Below are positions 1-6,642 of a DNA stretch of 14,046 bases, piece after piece; position 1 is the stretch's first letter, and each line of letters opens with the position of its first letter. The translations under genes were made by a program, and so were the position numbers. The notes under the pieces are model-generated. The model saw nothing but the letters and a program-made list of their open reading frames with translations. It did no database searches and was not told the DNA's origin. This DNA comes from VGPI01 sp964482845 (GTDB lineage: Bacteria > Cloacimonadota > Cloacimonadia > Cloacimonadales > Cloacimonadaceae): contig CAYZZE010000062.1 in the NCBI GenBank assembly GCA_964482845.1, positions 1 to 14,046 of the forward strand, in the 5' to 3' direction.

Positions 1-174
1 AGGTTATACTAAGGTTATGAAGCAGGGAGGACTAAGGAAAAAGCACTATTCCGCGGGGAATCTAAACCTTCTTGAGACCGCTTGATAACTCAGAGCGGTT
101 GACTCAACGAGTATCCAAACTATCTGTCTTTCAAATTACTGAACGCTGGAAGGAGAGACGATTTAGTTTTTTCA
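1..174. repeat. Terminal repeat, copy A
   Basis: Positions 1-54 match 13860-13913 at 53 of 54 bases (T at 48 here, C in the other copy). Similarity continues in blocks to about 174: AACCTTCTTGAGACCG, then ACTCAACGAGTATCCAAACT, then CGCTGGAAGGAGAGACGATT followed by a run of six T. Both copies point the same way, so they form imperfect direct repeats about 13.9 kb apart. The window opens inside what is the right arm of the large hairpin seen at copy B, so the left part of this copy lies outside. The middle blocks differ and no reading frame is shared, so it looks like a structured or mobile non-coding repeat rather than a gene. Confidence 0.9.
77..99. repeat. Small inverted repeat inside repeat copy A
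   Basis: ACCGCT (77-82) and AGCGGT (94-99) are perfect inverted arms around an 11-nt loop. The matching stretch in copy B (about 13935-13957) does not keep this pairing, so the hairpin is probably not essential to the element. Confidence 0.35.
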
Positions 175-321
175 CGTTCCCGAAATTTGGTGATTCGAGT
201 ATGTGCAACGCTCTTAGATGTTGAGGTCGTGAGAAAGCGGTATTGGAGACCATTGCACTTATTGGAATCGCCAGATATTGTGGCCGTGAAAAAGAAATTA
301 CTCGCCTTTAAGTCAGGTTAA
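175..321. other. Non-coding stretch between repeat copy A and the operon leader
   Basis: No convincing gene, RNA or clear sigma-70 promoter is seen here. One frame is open for about 26 codons, ending at the TAA near 308-310. It reads like protein in part (ETIALIGIARYCGREKEI) but has no ATG or GTG, only a TTG, and is preceded by a stop, so it is at most a gene remnant. The promoter of the nine-gene operon is expected in this stretch or in the repeat upstream of it. Confidence 0.4.
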
Positions 322-359
322 TCCCGAGATCCTGCCGAGTGCTCGGCTGTATCTCGGGA
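322..359 (+). promoter_or_regulatory. Two-tier hairpin in the operon leader
   Basis: The outer arms TCCCGAGAT (322-330) and ATCTCGGGA (351-359) pair over 9 bp. Inside a 3x3 internal loop (CCT/TGT), GCCGAG (334-339) and CTCGGC (342-347) form a second GC-rich stem. No T run follows, so it is not a typical intrinsic terminator. The right arm contains the GGGAG (356-360) that would serve as ribosome binding site for an ATG at 365, so folding could hide that site. A role as leader attenuator, mRNA stabiliser or operator is possible. The structure is seen; the function is inferred. Confidence 0.55.
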
Positions 360-364
360 GAAAC

Positions 365-457
365 ATGGTTTCAAATCCGCTGCAGGATTTTAGGCGAAAT
401 GGGTGGCATGCCCCCGGTCATCTTGCCGATCCGGCAAGAATGGCGAACGGACAGTAG
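365..457 (+). CDS. Possible 30-codon leader ORF overlapping the DUF2877 gene start
   Basis: An ATG at 365 stands 4 nt after a good Shine-Dalgarno (GGGAG, 356-360) and opens a 30-codon frame ending in TAG at 455-457. It is out of frame with the DUF2877 gene. The peptide begins MVSNPLQDFRRN and resembles nothing I know. It could be a leader peptide whose translation opens the hairpin and feeds ribosomes to the GTG at 468. It could also be the true N-terminus of the DUF2877 gene before a frameshift, or chance. The good ribosome site is the only support. Confidence 0.25.
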   Translation: MVSNPLQDFRRNGWHAPGHLADPARMANGQ

Positions 458-1382
458 GTCGTTTGATGTGATTTCAGTTGACATCTATCAAGCTGCCAGG
501 AATATTGAAATAATGAGCAGTATGAGAGTGATAGCGGATAACCTGGAGAACAGCCCGGCGGCGGCGGATCTGATCGATGTCGGCGATACCTTTCCCACGG
601 GCAGGTTTGACCGGATTGTATCACGCTATGACGCTGTGATCAATTTTAAATGGGAAGACCGGGTGGTTTCGATCGTCGGGACTGATATCTGTGCCGGTGC
701 TATGCGGATACGTTTGGATCTGTATGACTTGGCGGGCATAAGGACGGTGGAGCACAAGGCGTGTCAAGTGTTGATCAATGACGATACCGTCATCCACTAT
801 GGAAGGGAACGTATCTATTGCTCGGAGATGGGTCAGTTCGCATCAGCGCTTGCGGACGATACCATATCTCGTCTCAGCGAAACACTGCATCGGAACAGCA
901 GGGGAAATGATCTTTGTTTCCTGATGCATCATAGAATATCCGGCAATTGTGTCTCCGCCATTGATCATGTGTTTAAAGACCGGTTTCACAAGGCTTATGA
1001 TCGTCTTGTGAGAGGTAAGATCAGCGAGGGGATCGGTCTTTTCCAGGGTTGTGGCTATGGTCTTACGCCATCGGGGGATGATTTTATCTGTGGTCTGTTG
1101 ATGGGTATGTATCTCCTCGACGCAAAGAAAGAATTGTCAAAGATCCGTCAGATGATATACTTACTCTCCGTCGGGGCGAATGCACTGACCAATACCATGC
1201 AGCATCAGGCATATCACGGATGGTTTGATGCCGATTGGAAAGGACTGGCGCTGGCTTTGCGGGACGGATCACCTTACCTGGAGACAGCGGTTCAGGCGGT
1301 GTTTCAGAGCGGAGAGACCTCCGGCGCGGATAAACTGGCGGGATTTGTTACTGCATTTATTCATGACTGGAAAAGGATGTGA
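399..1382 (+). CDS. DUF2877 protein, AllH/YlbF-like subunit of an oxamate-type carbamoyltransferase
   Basis: Recognised by two blocks shared with E. coli YlbF (AllH): GCGYGLTPSGDDFICGLL in the second half (about 1057-1110), where YlbF has a GPGLTPSHDD stretch, and GETSGADKLAGF near the C-terminus, where YlbF has GHTSGADTLLGF. AllH works with FdrA (AllF) and YlbE (AllG) in converting oxalurate and phosphate to oxamate and carbamoyl phosphate, and the two partners follow directly here. The start is uncertain. ATG 399 gives 327 residues and is used here. GTG 339 lies inside the leader hairpin. ATG 408, GTG 468 and ATG 513 are alternatives, and GTG 468 follows the end of a small out-of-frame ORF. 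No signal peptide or membrane segment is seen. The stop is 1 nt before the fdrA start. Unlike in E. coli, this gene comes first in the trio. The family is confident; the substrate is not. Confidence 0.85.
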   Translation: MGGMPPVILPIRQEWRTDSRSFDVISVDIYQAARNIEIMSSMRVIADNLENSPAAADLIDVGDTFPTGRFDRIVSRYDAVINFKWEDRVVSIVGTDICAGAMRIRLDLYDLAGIRTVEHKACQVLINDDTVIHYGRERIYCSEMGQFASALADDTISRLSETLHRNSRGNDLCFLMHHRISGNCVSAIDHVFKDRFHKAYDRLVRGKISEGIGLFQGCGYGLTPSGDDFICGLLMGMYLLDAKKELSKIRQMIYLLSVGANALTNTMQHQAYHGWFDADWKGLALALRDGSPYLETAVQAVFQSGETSGADKLAGFVTAFIHDWKRM

Positions 1383-1383
1383 T

Positions 1384-2940
1384 ATGCACACAGAAAGCGT
1401 TATCATAAAAGGTAAGTATCTGGACTCCGTAAAACTGATGCTGATCTCCAAAGAGATGCGATCGCAAACCGGTGTGAGCGATGCCGTGGCGATCATGGCA
1501 ACGCCGGGAAATCTGGCGATTTTGCAAGCGACAGGGATTAAGATGAACGGATTTGATACTGCCGATCCCGCTGATATCTGCATCGGCGTGGTCGCTGAGA
1601 CAGAGGATATTGCCAGTCAGGTAATCGATCTGGCAAGGGATCGGATAGCAAAAGGATTCGCTTCCGGTGCCGAATCATCGGCGACGGAGAGCAAGCCCCG
1701 CACAATTGATTCAGCACTCAGGATCATGCCACGGGCCAATCTGGCACTGATCTCGGTAGCGGGAAAATACGCTGCGCGGGAAGCAAGAAAGGCATTATCG
1801 AGGGGGTTGCACGTGATGTTATTCTCCGATAACGTGAGTATCGAAGCGGAAAGGGAACTAAAGGAATATGCACTCTCCCGGGGGCTGCTGATGATGGGAG
1901 CGGATTGTGGAACGGCGATCATCAACGGCATCCCACTGGCATTTGCCAATCAGGTGAGGCGTGGCAATATCGGTATCGTCTCGGCAGCCGGAACCGGTCT
2001 GCAAGAAATAAGTTGCCTCATCCACAACAAGGGTTGCGGTATCTCCCAGGCTTTTGGCACCGGTGGCAGAGACGGCAAAAAACAGATCGGCGGGCTGATG
2101 TTGATGGCTTGCCTGCGATATCTGATCGATGATGCTGACACTAAGGTCATCGTCCTGATCAGCAAAGTGCCGGATCAGGAAGTGATGGATCATATCTGGT
2201 CAGTGCTCGCCACAACTGCGAAACCGGCGGTGGTAGATCTGATGGTGCCTTTTGCCCCACCTTCTCTGAAAAACGTCTATCCCGCGCCCAATCTGGCGGC
2301 TGCGGCGGTCCTTGCTTGCCGTCTGGCTACTGGCGATCAGACCTCGATAGGAAACAGTAAGGGTCAAAGCGGTGATATCTATCCCAACCGTAAACTGATT
2401 ACATTGCCCCGGAAACCCGAACGGCTTCGCCTTTGTGCTTTGTATAGCGGCGGCACTCTATGCTATGAGGCGCAGGTCATCTATCATCAAAAAATGGATC
2501 GCTATGCCTATAGCAATGCTCCGCTGGAGCCTTCCTACCGGATCGAGGGTTTGACCGAGAGCATGGAGGACGTGATCCTTGATCTGGGAGCGGACGAGTT
2601 TACCGTGGGCAGGTTGCATCCGATGATCGATTACGCCCTCAGGGTTAAAGTCATTGAGGATTTTAGCAAACGCGAGGATACGGGTGTCATCCTGTTGGAC
2701 GTGGTTTTGGGATTTGGTTCTCATCCGGTGCCGCAGGAGGAATTGGCTCCGGTCATAAGTAAAATTATTGCAGAGCATGGTGTTGTGGTGATCTGTCCCG
2801 TGGTCGGAACCGATGAAGATCCGCAGAACAGGTCGCAAGTGATCACTGCGCTCAAAGCCAGCGGTGCCGTAGTGACCGGATCCAATGCCGAGGCATGTGA
2901 AATCGCTATGTCCATCATCCAAACTCTGAGGAGATCTTAG
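1384..2940 (+). CDS. fdrA: FdrA family protein (AllF-like), acyl-CoA-synthetase-fold subunit of the carbamoyltransferase
   Basis: 518 residues, slightly shorter than E. coli FdrA (about 555). The frame is open upstream to 1225, but ATG 1384 has an AAGGA ribosome site 6 nt ahead and removes overlap with the previous gene. FdrA resembles the alpha subunit of succinyl-CoA synthetase. Visible blocks are SVAGKYAAREA (124-134), the nucleotide/CoA-fold segment GIVSAAGTGLQEIS (197-210), GTGGRDG (225-231), the family hallmark ALYSGGTLCYEA (352-363), LDVVLGFGSHPVP (438-450) and GTDEDPQNRSQ (475-485). I do not see the GHAGA active-site histidine motif of succinyl-CoA synthetase, as expected for FdrA. 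It should act in the cytoplasm as a complex with the DUF1116 and DUF2877 proteins, transferring a carbamoyl group from a ureido acid to phosphate. The last base of its TAG is the first base of the next gene's GTG. Confidence 0.93.
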   Translation: MHTESVIIKGKYLDSVKLMLISKEMRSQTGVSDAVAIMATPGNLAILQATGIKMNGFDTADPADICIGVVAETEDIASQVIDLARDRIAKGFASGAESSATESKPRTIDSALRIMPRANLALISVAGKYAAREARKALSRGLHVMLFSDNVSIEAERELKEYALSRGLLMMGADCGTAIINGIPLAFANQVRRGNIGIVSAAGTGLQEISCLIHNKGCGISQAFGTGGRDGKKQIGGLMLMACLRYLIDDADTKVIVLISKVPDQEVMDHIWSVLATTAKPAVVDLMVPFAPPSLKNVYPAPNLAAAAVLACRLATGDQTSIGNSKGQSGDIYPNRKLITLPRKPERLRLCALYSGGTLCYEAQVIYHQKMDRYAYSNAPLEPSYRIEGLTESMEDVILDLGADEFTVGRLHPMIDYALRVKVIEDFSKREDTGVILLDVVLGFGSHPVPQEELAPVISKIIAEHGVVVICPVVGTDEDPQNRSQVITALKASGAVVTGSNAEACEIAMSIIQTLRRS

Positions 2941-4376
2941 TGCAATTGAAGAATAAACCAGTCGGAGCGCAATCCATCAGAGGCCTTGATAAAGATATTG
3001 AGGTGATCAATATCGGGCTGAAGTCCTTTGCCGATACGCTGAGATCAGTAAACACGCCAGTGGTCGAAGTGGACTGGCAACCGCCGGCGACGACTGATCT
3101 CGAAGCGCTGGCAGTCCTTGACCGCCATCTGGATATCATAGATAAAGCAAATGAGAAAGTGATGCAGATCATCCAGAATGGCAAGCCGTTGCTTTTGGGA
3201 CTGGATATCGCCAGCAATGTAATACCCGGCATGCATAATGATCTGATCCTGCACGCCGGACCGGCGGTGACCTGGGACAGGATGTGTGGAACGATGCGGG
3301 GTGCTATCATCGGCGCCATCCTGTATGAAGGCAAAGCGCAAACGATGGAGGAGGCACAGCGTCTTGCTGCCAGCGGCAATATGGAATTTGCCCCCTGCCA
3401 TGAATATGACAGCGTTGGTCCCATGGCAGGGATAATTACAGCGTCCATGCCGGTATTCATCATCCGGAATCAGACCTATGACAATTACGCCTATTGCACT
3501 CAGAATGAGGGTTTGGGTAAGGTCTTGCGTTATGGCGCGTATCAGCCGGCAGTGATCGACCGTCTCAGATGGATGGAGCAGATCCTGTATCCTTGTTTGG
3601 ATCGGGCGATCCGCTCCCTTGGCAGCATCGATATCGGTAATCTCATCGCTCAGGCATTGCAAATGGGCGATGAGGTGCATAACCGTAACCGGGCGGGGAC
3701 TTCCCTGCTCTTACGCCATATAGCGCCGGCTCTGATCAGGACGATGAAAAACGCTGGGGATACCGCCAAGGTTCTTGAATTTATCAATGGTAACGACCAT
3801 TTTTTCCTCAATCTGTCCATGCCAGCTGCCAAGTCTATTCTGGATGCGGCGAGGGGGATCGATCACAGCAGTATTGTCTTGACGATGACACGCAATGGAA
3901 CGGACTTCGGTATTCGCCTGGCTGGAACGGGTGATGCTTGGTTCACCGGCAAGGCACTGATCCCTGATGCCTTGTATTTCCCCGGTTATTCCAAAGAGGA
4001 TGCCAATCCCGATATCGGGGACAGCAGCATTACCGAAACAGCCGGATGGGGAGGATTTGCCATCGCTTCTGCTCCGGCGATCGTTCAATTCGTCGGTGGC
4101 AAGGCATCCGATGCGATGCGTTACACCCGATCGATGTATGAGATATGCGTTGGAGAAAGCTTTAATTATCAGATCCCCTCTTTGGATTTCCGGGGCACAC
4201 CGCTTGGAATAGACATCCGAAAAGTGATCGATAACGATCTCACGCCATTTATCGACACCGGAGTGGCACACAAAGATCCCGGGATCGGTCAGATCGGGGC
4301 GGGAGTGGTGCAGGCGCCAATTGAACCATTTAATCTGGCTATGGCTGGTTTGGCAGATGCATTATCAAAGGAGTGA
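2940..4376 (+). CDS. DUF1116 protein, AllG/YlbE-like subunit of the carbamoyltransferase
   Basis: 478 residues, full length for the family. It starts at a GTG whose G is also the last base of the fdrA stop, with GAGGAG 6 nt upstream (2928-2933). No closer ATG fits. Family blocks in order: VVEVDWQPPA (41-50), LHAGPAVTWDRMCGTMRGA (104-122), FAPCHEYDSVGPMAGI (150-165), NEGLGKVLRYGA (189-200), GDEVHNRNRAGTSLLLR (243-259), NDHFFLNLSMPAAK (285-298) and FVGGKASDAMRYT (384-396). These match E. coli YlbE (AllG), which acts with FdrA and YlbF as oxamate carbamoyltransferase. The many conserved Cys, His and Asp positions suggest that this chain contributes much of the active site, but that is inference. 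It is followed after 3 nt by the cyclase-family gene, so the two are probably co-translated. Confidence 0.93.
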   Translation: MQLKNKPVGAQSIRGLDKDIEVINIGLKSFADTLRSVNTPVVEVDWQPPATTDLEALAVLDRHLDIIDKANEKVMQIIQNGKPLLLGLDIASNVIPGMHNDLILHAGPAVTWDRMCGTMRGAIIGAILYEGKAQTMEEAQRLAASGNMEFAPCHEYDSVGPMAGIITASMPVFIIRNQTYDNYAYCTQNEGLGKVLRYGAYQPAVIDRLRWMEQILYPCLDRAIRSLGSIDIGNLIAQALQMGDEVHNRNRAGTSLLLRHIAPALIRTMKNAGDTAKVLEFINGNDHFFLNLSMPAAKSILDAARGIDHSSIVLTMTRNGTDFGIRLAGTGDAWFTGKALIPDALYFPGYSKEDANPDIGDSSITETAGWGGFAIASAPAIVQFVGGKASDAMRYTRSMYEICVGESFNYQIPSLDFRGTPLGIDIRKVIDNDLTPFIDTGVAHKDPGIGQIGAGVVQAPIEPFNLAMAGLADALSKE

Positions 4377-4379
4377 TTT

Positions 4380-5192
4380 ATGAAAACTAATGAATTTATT
4401 GAATTGATGAGCAAGGTCAGACTATATGACCTGACGCAGCGTCTGAGCATCCATACACCGCCCTGGCCTTCCTATATGCCATTGGGCATCCAGTATTTCA
4501 AGCGCATCGCTGGAGCGCACATGGGACAGGGCGCTAACGGACAGGTCATTACCACAAGCAACCACGTCGGCACTCATATCGACGGCGAGATCCATTTCCA
4601 TGCCAGCGGCAGGAGCATCGGGAACGTCCCGATGGAAGAATGGCTCGGAGCTGGAGTTGTCGTCGATGTGTCCGATACTGTGGGTGATTATGACCTCTAT
4701 TCTCCCGATCTGCTGATGTCCAAAGCCGATATCCGCCAGGGTGATATTCTGATCATCAATACGGGATATCATAAGTATGCCTGGGATCAGCCAGAATCGG
4801 ATGAATTGCGTTACTTCGTCAAGCATCCCGGACCCGATCCCGATTTTCATAAATGGGCTCTGGAGATGAAGTTCAAGTGGATCGGTGTGGATTGCGGCAG
4901 CGCTGATCATCCGATGAATACGATCATCCGCAACTGGCATCCCAAAGCATTTACGGATGCGGAAAAGAAACTGATATCCAAAACCAGCAAAACCTGGGAT
5001 GAGACCTTCCCACCCGACGAGTATTATCAGGTGATGCATCTCAAACTCTTTCCCAAGAAACTGGTTCATGCTGAAAACCTGGGCGGAGAGATTGACAAGG
5101 TGAGCAATAAACGTCTTTGGATCGGGCTCTTTCCCTTGCGTGGGATCGAATTAGAGTCTTCCATGTGCCGTATCATTGCCCTGGAACCGTAA
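4380..5192 (+). CDS. Cyclase-family metal hydrolase (kynurenine formamidase / isatin hydrolase-like)
   Basis: 270 residues, typical for the family. The metal site motif is clear: NHVGTHIDGEIHF at 61-73, giving H62, H66, D68 and H72. Later come DCGSADHP (171-178) and HAENLGGEI (230-238), the latter holding the C-terminal conserved Glu before Asn-Leu. Members are manganese or zinc enzymes that hydrolyse amide bonds, including cyclic ones such as the lactam of isatin. The usual Pro after the motif Asp (DxPxHF) is replaced, giving DGEIHF. ATG 4380 follows AAAGGAG by 6 nt. Placed between carbamoyltransferase genes and a heterocycle hydroxylase, it is a good candidate for the ring-opening step that makes the ureido acid. 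An imide or formamide substrate is equally possible on sequence alone. There is no signal peptide, so it is cytoplasmic. Confidence 0.88.
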   Translation: MKTNEFIELMSKVRLYDLTQRLSIHTPPWPSYMPLGIQYFKRIAGAHMGQGANGQVITTSNHVGTHIDGEIHFHASGRSIGNVPMEEWLGAGVVVDVSDTVGDYDLYSPDLLMSKADIRQGDILIINTGYHKYAWDQPESDELRYFVKHPGPDPDFHKWALEMKFKWIGVDCGSADHPMNTIIRNWHPKAFTDAEKKLISKTSKTWDETFPPDEYYQVMHLKLFPKKLVHAENLGGEIDKVSNKRLWIGLFPLRGIELESSMCRIIALEP

Positions 5193-5282
5193 AGGGACGA
5201 TGCTTTCCATCTCAGGGTGCTCTCTTACGGCGCTCTTGAATAGTTGTTACGCTTTACATTGCACTGAAGAATAGGAGACAAG
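5193..5282 (+). promoter_or_regulatory. 90-nt gap between the two operon modules, possible internal promoter
   Basis: This is the only sizeable gap in an operon whose other junctions are -4 to +3 nt. TTGTTA (5244-5249), a 17-nt spacer and AAGAAT (5267-5272) match four of six bases in each sigma-70 box, but the second box abuts the ribosome site AGGAGA (5273-5278), so the match is weak. No strong hairpin or T run is visible, so read-through from module 1 is likely. Confidence 0.25.
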
Positions 5283-6176
5283 ATGCCTGTTACACACGAC
5301 TTTGAATACCGGCGTCCGCAGACCCTGGACGATCTTGTTACTCTGTTATCACAATACCAGGACAAAGCAGTGATCCTGGCGGGGGGTACTGATCTGGCGC
5401 TGGAACTGAAAGAGGACTTGCGAAGACCGGATATGGTAGTTGATATCAAGGGATTGGCTGACCTCAAGCGGATCGAGGTGATCGATGGCACGCTTCATAT
5501 TGGGGCTTTGGTCACATTCAGCGATGTGCTGGCTTCCGAACTCCTTAAAAGGCAGTATCATCTGCTATGGGAATCCGCCTCCTGCGTTGCCTCGGTCGGT
5601 ATCCGCAACCGTGCCACCATGATCGGCAATATCTGTTCGGCAGTGCCTTGTATGGATTCCGCTCCACCCCTGTTATGTTACAATGCTGAAGTGGTATTGT
5701 ACAGCCAGGCGGGGGAGAGGGTCATTCCTATAAGTGATTGGTTCCTTGCTCCCCGTAAAACCCAAAGACGGGCAGATGAACTGGTGACGGAGATCAGGAT
5801 ACCTCTTGTCACTAAGGAGCAAGCAGACGTCTTTGTTAAACTTGGCAGATATCAGGGCGAAGACCTTGCACAGGCTAATCTTGCCATCCTGCTGACGGCA
5901 GATTTGGATTACCGTATATCTTACGGATCGGTAACACCTATTCCAATGCGGGCTACCGCTGTTGAAGAGTATTTACGAGGCAAGGTGCCGGAACCTGAGA
6001 CACTGTGCCATGCCGTAGATATGGTGGAAGGGGTTGTAAGCCCGATCACCGATATCCGGGCAAGCAGAGAGTACCGGATGCATATCTGTAAAGTAATGCT
6101 CCAGCGCGGATTGGCAGCTGCTTATGACCGTTTGTCCGGCAAGCCTGTCGTGCAGCGCTCGCTCCTGGGAGGATGA
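5283..6176 (+). CDS. Molybdenum hydroxylase, FAD-binding subunit (XdhB/CoxM type)
   Basis: 297 residues, normal size. The N-terminal FAD domain shows ILAGGTDL (31-38, pyrophosphate-binding loop) and IRNRATMIGNICSAVPCMDS (107-126), matching the second FAD loop of the xanthine dehydrogenase/CO dehydrogenase family. The C-terminal CO-dehydrogenase flavoprotein domain ends with SPITDIRASREYRMH (253-267). It passes electrons from the two 2Fe-2S clusters of the next gene product to NAD or another acceptor. I do not see the extra Cys-rich cluster found in 4-hydroxybenzoyl-CoA reductase. AGGAGA lies 4 nt before the ATG. It opens module 2 and ends 1 nt before the iron-sulfur gene. Confidence 0.93.
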   Translation: MPVTHDFEYRRPQTLDDLVTLLSQYQDKAVILAGGTDLALELKEDLRRPDMVVDIKGLADLKRIEVIDGTLHIGALVTFSDVLASELLKRQYHLLWESASCVASVGIRNRATMIGNICSAVPCMDSAPPLLCYNAEVVLYSQAGERVIPISDWFLAPRKTQRRADELVTEIRIPLVTKEQADVFVKLGRYQGEDLAQANLAILLTADLDYRISYGSVTPIPMRATAVEEYLRGKVPEPETLCHAVDMVEGVVSPITDIRASREYRMHICKVMLQRGLAAAYDRLSGKPVVQRSLLGG

Positions 6177-6177
6177 T

Positions 6178-6642
6178 ATGAAGAAAGTGACATTTACTCT
6201 GAATGATGAGATCCGTTCCTGTCTGGTTAAACCGAATGAGACGTTGCTGGACATATTGCGCGATAGACTGGGCGTGAAAAGTCCCAAGTGTGGCTGTGAC
6301 CATGGTGATTGCGGTTCCTGTGCCGTGCTGCTGAATGGCAAGAGTGTCCGTTCCTGCCTGATTTTTGCCATCGAATGCGAAGGGACGGAGATCCTCACCC
6401 TGGAAGGTATCTCAAAGGATAAACTGACCGCCCTGCAGGAGGCATTTATCGCTTTCAATTCCTTCCAATGCGGGTATTGCGCTCCAGGTGTGATAGTAAC
6501 TGCCACCGAACTACTTGCAAGCAACCCTCATCCCACGCTGGAGGAGATCAAAGAGGCATTGAGCGGCAATCTCTGTCGCTGCACTGGTTACTCTCCTATC
6601 TTCCATGCCATCATGGCAGTGGCCAGGAAGGAGGACAAATGA
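6178..6642 (+). CDS. Molybdenum hydroxylase, 2Fe-2S subunit (XdhC/CoxS type)
   Basis: 154 residues. The frame is open upstream to 6124, but ATG 6178 has GGAGGA 4 nt ahead and avoids a 53-nt overlap. The N-terminal ferredoxin domain carries C40-x4-C45-x2-C48-x11-C60 (CGCDHGDCGSCAVLLNGKS region). The C-terminal helical domain carries C98-x2-C101 (QCGYCAPGVI) and C133-x-C135 (GNLCRCTGYSPI). These are the eight ligands of the two 2Fe-2S clusters, all present. It wires the molybdenum centre to the FAD subunit. Its stop overlaps the start of the large subunit gene (ATGA at 6639-6642), as usual for these operons. Confidence 0.96.
   Translation: MKKVTFTLNDEIRSCLVKPNETLLDILRDRLGVKSPKCGCDHGDCGSCAVLLNGKSVRSCLIFAIECEGTEILTLEGISKDKLTALQEAFIAFNSFQCGYCAPGVIVTATELLASNPHPTLEEIKEALSGNLCRCTGYSPIFHAIMAVARKEDK

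Noticed and set aside
18..85. Short peptide frame starting MKQGGLRKKH in the repeat
   Set aside because: The two copies share the start but end at different points (22 against 13 codons) because the following sequence is not conserved in frame, so it is not a conserved gene.
1225..1383. N-terminal extension of FdrA from 1225
   Set aside because: It would overlap the conserved end of the DUF2877 gene by over 150 nt. ATG 1384 has a good ribosome site and matches the usual FdrA N-terminus.
2915..3680. Long antisense open frames (182 and 211 codons) opposite the DUF1116 gene
   Set aside because: The sense strand has unmistakable family blocks throughout. The antisense products have no recognisable motifs and no ribosome sites, as expected for shadow frames in sequence of this composition.
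6468..6638. N-terminal extension of the molybdopterin subunit from 6468
   Set aside because: It lies over the Cys-rich end of the 2Fe-2S gene in another frame. ATG 6639 has AAGGAGG and the standard ATGA overlap.
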